DNA of 11,205 nt from Allobutyricicoccus pentlandensis (lineage in GTDB: Bacteria; Bacillota; Clostridia; Oscillospirales; QAMX01): NCBI GenBank assembly GCA_904398645.1, contig CAJFPH010000137.1, positions 1-11,205 on the forward strand, written 5' to 3'. The translations under genes were made by a program, and so were the position numbers. Within the stretch, counting starts at the first letter, position 1; each line of letters opens with the position of its first letter. Shown here in pieces: positions 7,516-11,205 of this stretch. The notes beneath the pieces are model-generated. The model was not told where the DNA came from, searched no databases, and was given only the letters and a program-made list of their open reading frames with translations.

Positions 7516-8322
7516 ATGAATCTTAGTTTTTCTACTTTGGGGTGTCCAAACTGGACCTGGCGTGAGATCATTGCCGCGGCGGTCGATTTGCGTTATAACG
7601 GAATAGAGCTTCGCGGCATTGGCGAAGACATTTTTCTACCAAAGATTGATCTTTTTTCTCCAGAACATATTCGTGACACACGTGCGGAACTGGCGGCCAA
7701 AAATCTTGTAATTCCCTGCGTGACCTCAGATGTATGCCTGCATTTGGATGACAAGGATTATACAGCATCCGGACGTCTCTACATAGCTTTGGCAGCTAAT
7801 ATCGGAGCAAAGTATGTGCGACTGTTAGGCGATACGGGGCCTGCTCCCCTACCCTATGTGGACGATGCCCTTGTGGCGTCTCGCTTGAAGGAGCTTGCTC
7901 CCATAGCGGAGGCCAGCGGCGTTACCCTTCTTGTGGAGACAAACGGCGTTTTTGCGCAGACGGAGCGCTTGCGTAAGTTAATACTAGATGTAGATAGCCC
8001 CGCCGTGCAGGTTTTGTGGGATCTGCACCACCCTGTCCGTTACTTTGATGAACCTGTTTCTCTCACATATCAGAACATTGGAGAGTTTGTACGCCACGTA
8101 CACATTAAGGACAGCATCCGGGAAAACGGCGTATTACATTACAAAATGGTAGGTTATGGAGACCTTCCAATTAGCGACTGTTTCCGGATGTTGAAAAACA
8201 ACGGATATGACGGCTTTATTTCGCTTGAGTGGACGAAGCGATGGAATATGGAACTGGAAGACGCGGGCATTGTTTTTTCACACTTTGCCTATGCTGTCCG
8301 TCGTCTATGGGAAAAAGCATGA
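7516..8322 (+). CDS. Sugar phosphate isomerase/epimerase-like TIM-barrel protein
   Basis: A cytosolic protein of 268 residues in the xylose-isomerase-like/AP-endonuclease-2 TIM-barrel superfamily. It opens with a strand (MNLSFSTLGCPNW) and a helix leading to NGIELRG, typical of the fold. The four expected metal ligands are visible: E141 in LLVETNG, D169 in VLWDLHHP, H196 in HVHIKD and E238 in SLEW. Relatives include inosose dehydratase IolE, hydroxypyruvate isomerase and several ketose epimerases; the substrate cannot be read from sequence. The start is the ATG at 7516 with AAGAGG (7502-7507) before it; a GTG at 7507 lies inside that ribosome binding site and is rejected. The stop overlaps the next gene's ATG (ATGA), so the two are probably translationally coupled. 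Its place in an envelope operon, away from the glycosidases, gives no obvious substrate. Confidence 0.85.
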   Translation: MNLSFSTLGCPNWTWREIIAAAVDLRYNGIELRGIGEDIFLPKIDLFSPEHIRDTRAELAAKNLVIPCVTSDVCLHLDDKDYTASGRLYIALAANIGAKYVRLLGDTGPAPLPYVDDALVASRLKELAPIAEASGVTLLVETNGVFAQTERLRKLILDVDSPAVQVLWDLHHPVRYFDEPVSLTYQNIGEFVRHVHIKDSIRENGVLHYKMVGYGDLPISDCFRMLKNNGYDGFISLEWTKRWNMELEDAGIVFSHFAYAVRRLWEKA

Positions 8323-8693
8323 CAAAAAAAAAGAACACTTGGAAATACGGCGACTGTCTGATAGTCGCCGTTATTTTGCTGTGTGCGATATTTTTGTCAT
8401 TTGGTTTTTCCGGAAACAGTACGCCGCAGGGGCTTACTGTCAGCGTAGATGGAGAAGTCATTGGATCTTATACGCTACCCCTGTCTTCAGAATATGCGCT
8501 TGAAAGTCTCACGTACCCTTGCACACTTGTTATTGATGGATATGCGGTTTCATTGAAGGACACAACCTGTCCGGGCCATGACTGTGAGCTGGGAGGAACA
8601 ATTGAACAGGCGGGCGAGTCCATCGTCTGTCTTCCCAACCGGCTTTTGCTGACGCTATCTGGCGATGCAGAGATTGATGCGGTGACACAATGA
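8319..8693 (+). CDS. Membrane-anchored NusG domain II protein
   Basis: A protein of 124 residues starting at the ATG that overlaps the previous stop by 4 bp. A Lys-rich N-terminus (MTKKKNTWK) precedes one membrane segment at about residues 13-30. The outer part is a NusG_II-type beta domain with SVDGEVIGSYTLP and the signature region: C84 and C89 in CPGHDCELGG, then ESIVCLPNR with C104, so all three characteristic cysteines are kept. These stand-alone proteins resemble domain II of some NusG proteins but lack the transcription factor NGN domain. They are often next to Gx transporter, polyprenyl synthetase or FAD:protein FMN transferase genes, and their function is unknown. The open frame extends 30 codons upstream, but that part lies inside the isomerase gene and lacks a ribosome binding site. 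Confidence 0.85.
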   Translation: MTKKKNTWKYGDCLIVAVILLCAIFLSFGFSGNSTPQGLTVSVDGEVIGSYTLPLSSEYALESLTYPCTLVIDGYAVSLKDTTCPGHDCELGGTIEQAGESIVCLPNRLLLTLSGDAEIDAVTQ

Positions 8694-9196
8694 AGTCGAA
8701 AAAACTGGCGCTTTGTGCGCTTTTGACGGCGCTGGGACTAACGCTTTCCTATGCGGAGAATTTTTTACCGCTGACGCTTTTTGTCCCAATTCCCGGATTA
8801 AAGCTGGGTCTGTCCAACACCGTTACGCTGGCGGCGCTCTATTTACTGGGGGGCTCCTATGCGGCAACCATTTCTTTTGCGCGTTGTTTTCTCGGCGCCT
8901 TTTATGCAAGCGGGCTGACGTCTCTTTGGTTTTCTTTGTGCGGCGCGGTGATGTCTTTGATCATTATGTGGATGTTAAAGACATACGCTTCACGTATAAC
9001 TTCGCTGTGGGGCGTTTCCATAGCCGGGTCTGCCGCTCACAACTTTGGGCAGATCTGTGCGGCAGCGGCTGTTATGCGCACATGGACTATTTTTGCCTAT
9101 TTGCCTGTCTTGCTGATCGCTTCTATTGGAACAGGCTTTATAATTGCGGCGGTCAGTCAGCCCATTTTAATTCTGATACGAAGATGGAAGCAATAA
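8690..9196 (+). CDS. Gx transporter family protein (heptaprenyl diphosphate synthase component I family)
   Basis: A very hydrophobic protein of 168 residues with about five or six membrane segments and a basic N-terminus (MKSKKLALCALLTALGLTLS). The motif PIPGLKLGLSNTVTLAAL near residues 34-51 is the family signature; GAFYASGLTSL and GSAAHNFGQICAA follow, and it ends in RRWKQ. The family was first named as a component of heptaprenyl diphosphate synthase, but its sequence looks like a small membrane transporter and its substrate is not established. It overlaps the NusG domain II gene by ATGA, a recurring pair in Clostridia. No polyprenyl synthetase or apbE-like gene follows: the operon ends here, and the TAA stop lies inside the terminator stem. 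Confidence 0.88.
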   Translation: MKSKKLALCALLTALGLTLSYAENFLPLTLFVPIPGLKLGLSNTVTLAALYLLGGSYAATISFARCFLGAFYASGLTSLWFSLCGAVMSLIIMWMLKTYASRITSLWGVSIAGSAAHNFGQICAAAAVMRTWTIFAYLPVLLIASIGTGFIIAAVSQPILILIRRWKQ

Positions 9197-9230
9197 ACAA
9201 CCCTCTGCCTTATGGCAGAGGGTTGTTTAT
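9193..9230. terminator. Perfect 17-bp hairpin terminator between convergent genes
   Basis: Arms 9193-9209 and 9214-9230 pair perfectly around the loop TTAT, with a GC-rich core (CCCTCTGCC/GGCAGAGGG). The U-rich side is modest on the plus strand (GTTGTTTAT in the stem, then CACTTTTATTT) and weaker on the minus strand. It contains the TAA stop of the Gx transporter gene (9194-9196) and begins 6 bp beyond the GH43 stop, so it probably ends both transcripts. Confidence 0.88.
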
Positions 9231-9235
9231 CACTT

Positions 9236-10657
9236 TTATTTATAAAGTGTAAAGCTATTAAAATCAGCTGCACCTTCGCCTTCATATGTAAAATACAGAG
9301 GCTTTTTTCCGGGCGCAATATTCAGCGGAGCGGAAAAGCTTCTCCAACCGCTGCTCGGTTCTACGGGAATGCGGGCGACAACTTTGCCTCCGCAGGCAAT
9401 ACGCTCGTCCCGTACAACAAATGTGCCGGTAGCGGCTCCTCTGATTTCAACAGATATGATGGTTGCAGACTGAAAATCGAAATAGCGATAGCCTGCCGTT
9501 GCGCCGTCACGCATATTTTGAATATACTGATTTGGATTGTCTTCCCGGTCTGCGCCTTCCTGTGTAAATGCCGGATGTTTTTCGTCTTGCTGGGCGCGCA
9601 GGCTCTCTGTCGTGCCATTTTTACTGTAAAGATGACAAGCAATACGTGCCTCATAACGGCCTTCATCACGAAGCGGACCGCCATTTAGACCACAAGAGGT
9701 AACTTCCGCCTGATGGAATGCCTTGCCGTCAAAATAAATTTCTTCGGCACATGCCTGACGCGAAAAAAAATGACGGTTGGTCTGCCGGTGATAGAAAACA
9801 TACCACTTCCCATTTACAAAGGCGACACTCCCGTGTGTATTACCGCGGTAATTGAGCGCTTCTGTATTGCCATTGACGCCAATGTCGGAATTGGAAACCA
9901 GAACGCCTCCGAAATGATAATCGCCCATTGGGCTATCGGCGACTGCCCAGCACAATTCGTGCATCCAGGTGGATGAATAAATGAAATAATACTTCCCGTT
10001 AATCTTACGAATGGAACTTGCCTCGAAGAAGGGATGATCTGCAAATTCCGTACCATCGGCATCATTTATAATAGGCAGATTGTGATAAGGCCCATCTTTA
10101 ATGGTCACCATGTCCTGTTCCAGTTCCATTTTCATACTGTCCTTATCCGTGATCGCCGTCTTGTAGCGAGGACTATTGCCCGAGAACAGATAAATTCGCT
10201 GATCATCATCAATGAAAATACCCGGATCAAACTGACGGATTTCACCAATTCCGCCGCCGAGAATATCGCCGTTGGGATAGTGGACAAAATCTAAAAACTC
10301 AAAAGGACCAACAGGCGTATCGGCAACGGCAACACCGATCTCTTTAAAAAAATCAAGACAGTAATAGAGATAATATCGACCGTCGTTACCCTGGCAAACG
10401 TCCGGCGCCCAAAGTTTATGCTCGCCGTCAGCATTGCGGGGATCCTGCTCTTTTCTGAAAATCACACCTTCATAGCGCCAGTCGGAGAGATCATCCTCCG
10501 GCGCAGACCAGCAGACGTAATCGTTCTGGCAATAAACGGCGCCATCAAAGCAGTCGTGACTTCCATAGATATACAATCTGCCGTTAAAAACACGTGGTTC
10601 CCCGTCAGGTATATACTCATAACTGGGAAGGTAGGGGTTAAAAACTTGTCTTTTCAT
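9236..10657 (-). CDS. Glycoside hydrolase family 43 enzyme with C-terminal CBM6-like domain
   Basis: Probably a beta-xylosidase or alpha-L-arabinofuranosidase acting on (arabino)xylo-oligosaccharides in the cytoplasm, as no signal peptide is present. 473 residues. The five-bladed propeller domain (about 1-335) shows the GH43 catalytic triad: base D18 in PDGEPRVFNG, pKa-modulating D144 in RQFDPGIFIDDD and acid E212 in HPFFEASSIRKINGKYY. LWAPDV (D86) and THGSVAFVNGKWYVFYHRQ are also typical. The last 130 residues (YRYFDFQSATIISVEIRG to ADFNSFTLYK) resemble a CBM6-type beta-sandwich. The start is the ATG at 10657 with AAGGAG (10666-10671) 8 bp upstream; 26 further open codons upstream cover the promoter and are rejected. 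It is convergent with the central operon. Substrate within GH43 is not resolved from sequence. Confidence 0.9.
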   Translation of the reverse strand: MKRQVFNPYLPSYEYIPDGEPRVFNGRLYIYGSHDCFDGAVYCQNDYVCWSAPEDDLSDWRYEGVIFRKEQDPRNADGEHKLWAPDVCQGNDGRYYLYYCLDFFKEIGVAVADTPVGPFEFLDFVHYPNGDILGGGIGEIRQFDPGIFIDDDQRIYLFSGNSPRYKTAITDKDSMKMELEQDMVTIKDGPYHNLPIINDADGTEFADHPFFEASSIRKINGKYYFIYSSTWMHELCWAVADSPMGDYHFGGVLVSNSDIGVNGNTEALNYRGNTHGSVAFVNGKWYVFYHRQTNRHFFSRQACAEEIYFDGKAFHQAEVTSCGLNGGPLRDEGRYEARIACHLYSKNGTTESLRAQQDEKHPAFTQEGADREDNPNQYIQNMRDGATAGYRYFDFQSATIISVEIRGAATGTFVVRDERIACGGKVVARIPVEPSSGWRSFSAPLNIAPGKKPLYFTYEGEGAADFNSFTLYK

Positions 10658-10665
10658 GCTTCTGA

Positions 10666-10671
10666 CTCCTT
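10666..10671 (-). promoter_or_regulatory. Ribosome binding site deciding the GH43 start
   Basis: AAGGAG on the minus strand with 8-bp spacing to the ATG at 10655-10657. The first start of the longer frame (10735) would lie upstream of the predicted -10 element and so could not be on the transcript. Confidence 0.8.
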
Positions 10672-10714
10672 CTGTATTCTCAAAATCAAAAAGGGCACAA
10701 AAACCCGCAAAATC

Positions 10715-10743
10715 AGTATACTGCATTTTGCACAACTGTGCAA
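10715..10743 (-). promoter_or_regulatory. Promoter of the GH43 gene
   Basis: On the minus strand TATACT (10715-10720) is preceded by a 17-bp spacer and TTGCAC (10738-10743). The -10 is good and the -35 poor (3 of 6 matches), as in promoters under control of a regulator. It places the transcript start about 50 bp before the ATG. Confidence 0.6.
10728..10743. promoter_or_regulatory. Perfect 16-bp palindrome, probable operator of the GH43 gene
   Basis: TTGCACA-AC-TGTGCAA: two perfect 7-bp arms around a 2-bp centre, covering the -35 and most of the upstream half of the spacer of the GH43 promoter. A dimeric repressor bound here would block RNA polymerase. The core lacks the usual CG centre of LacI-family operators, so the regulator family is unknown. 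No copy is seen in the GH120 promoter. Confidence 0.55.
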
Positions 10744-10795
10744 GAGAAATGACATCTATTTAGATATAAAAATCATATTTCGAATCTGGTGATGA

Positions 10796-10832
10796 AAAGG
10801 CACAGCATATCTTTACGATACGCTGTGCCTTT
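10796..10832 (-). terminator. Hairpin terminator after the unrecognised right-edge gene
   Basis: AAAGGCACAGC (10796-10806) pairs with GCTGTGCCTTT (10822-10832); after one A-C mismatch four more pairs follow around a 5-nt loop. On the minus strand the stem is followed by TTTTCATC, placing it about 40 bp after the stop of the gene at 10870. The plus-strand side also ends in TTTATAATAATTT, so it may work in both directions. Confidence 0.75.
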
Positions 10833-10869
10833 ATAATAATTTATGGATGGCTATTTTTTATTATGGAAA

Positions 10870-11205
10870 TCATGAAAGAATGTTAATAATGAGTGTTTTT
10901 AGATCATCTGTCACGGTATAATATTCACCCAAAGCAGAGATTAAAGAAACATCTTCATAATAAGACAGTTCTAAAACGGCCCCTGTATGAGACGTTAAAG
11001 CAATTGTTACACCGTCTGTCACAACGGCCTTTTCACCAGCGTTTGTGCAGGCAGACAACAGGGAGTAAAATTGCTCGAGTTCCTCTGAATTCAGCGCTTC
11101 GGCTTCGCCGTCAGCACTGATGATCTGCGCGGAAGTAATATTTGACACAGCATAGATGGCATACATGGGGAGGATGGTATCCAGCGTTTGCACCGACGTA
11201 TTGTC
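10870..11205 (-). CDS. C-terminal part of an unrecognised protein (5' end beyond window)
   Basis: An open frame of 111 codons enters from the right edge and ends with TGA at 10870-10872. No family is recognised. The visible residues begin DNTSVQTLDTILPMYAIYAV and alternate short beta-like stretches (AQIISADG, VTIALTSHTGAVLELSYY) with an acidic helix-like segment (NSEELEQFYSLLSAC), ending DDLKTLIINILS. There is no membrane segment in this part. A GTG at 11193 could be read as a start, but no ribosome binding site precedes it and the frame stays open to the edge, so a partial gene is more likely. A compact mixed alpha/beta domain of a secreted or lipoprotein-type protein is possible but not shown. 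Confidence 0.6.
   Translation of the reverse strand, partial: DNTSVQTLDTILPMYAIYAVSNITSAQIISADGEAEALNSEELEQFYSLLSACTNAGEKAVVTDGVTIALTSHTGAVLELSYYEDVSLISALGEYYTVTDDLKTLIINILS

Noticed and set aside
2414..9230. Capsule (poly-gamma-glutamate) synthesis locus
   Set aside because: Only a CapA-like gene is present; no capB-type ligase or capC-type membrane gene is nearby.
8713..9252. Plus-strand frame of 179 codons overlapping the Gx transporter gene
   Set aside because: It lies in another frame of a clear family member, has no ribosome binding site and reads through the terminator hairpin.
9212..10294. Plus-strand frames opposite the GH43 gene
   Set aside because: Antisense to a gene with full catalytic triad; no start signals and no recognisable domains.
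10658..10735. N-terminal extension of the GH43 protein by 26 codons
   Set aside because: The extension covers the predicted promoter and the ribosome binding site; homologous enzymes start close to the strand leading to PDGEPRVF.
1..11205. Defence island, phage or mobile element content
   Set aside because: No transposase, integrase, nuclease, toxin-antitoxin, CRISPR repeat or tRNA-linked attachment site was seen on either strand.

Overview
The window looks like chromosomal DNA of an anaerobic, fibre-degrading member of the Clostridia (Bacillota). The evidence is strong AGGAGG-type ribosome binding sites, housekeeping-type promoters with 17-bp spacers, a TTG start codon, and families typical of that class: a BofC-like domain, stalk/CAP proteins, a NusG domain II membrane protein and a Gx transporter. 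Assignment below class level is not possible from the sequence alone. No RNA gene, CRISPR array, insertion sequence, phage gene or attachment site was seen.

Layout. (1) 1-1670, minus: a glycoside hydrolase family 120 beta-xylosidase, cut by the left edge, with its own strong promoter at 1705-1733. (2) 1765-2175, minus: a small single-pass membrane protein with a BofC-like C-terminal domain. (3) 2176-2413: a divergent control region with an extended -10 promoter and a structured leader of about 135 nt. (4) 2414-9196, plus: six closely packed genes that probably form one operon: a class A penicillin-binding protein, a CapA-like lipoprotein phosphoesterase, a secreted stalk/CAP-domain protein, a cytosolic sugar phosphate isomerase/epimerase-like TIM barrel, a membrane-anchored NusG domain II protein and a Gx transporter. 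Gaps are 25, 17 and 26 bp, then two ATGA overlaps. (5) 9193-9230: a perfect 17-bp hairpin that closes the operon and lies between convergent genes. (6) 9236-10657, minus: a family 43 glycoside hydrolase whose promoter carries a perfect 16-bp palindrome. (7) 10796-10832: a terminator-like hairpin, then the C-terminal end of an unrecognised protein (10870-11205, minus).

How the parts fit. The two glycosidases lack signal peptides and probably act in the cytoplasm on imported xylo- or arabinoxylo-oligosaccharides. They flank the central operon rather than forming one gene cluster. The first three operon products act at or outside the membrane (peptidoglycan synthesis, a CapA-type surface lipoprotein, a CAP protein); the last three are a cytosolic enzyme and two membrane proteins. 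I do not see a clear new defence or mobile system. The most interesting points are the composition of the envelope operon, the altered CAP motifs of its third product, the palindrome in the family 43 promoter, and the leader elements before the penicillin-binding protein gene.
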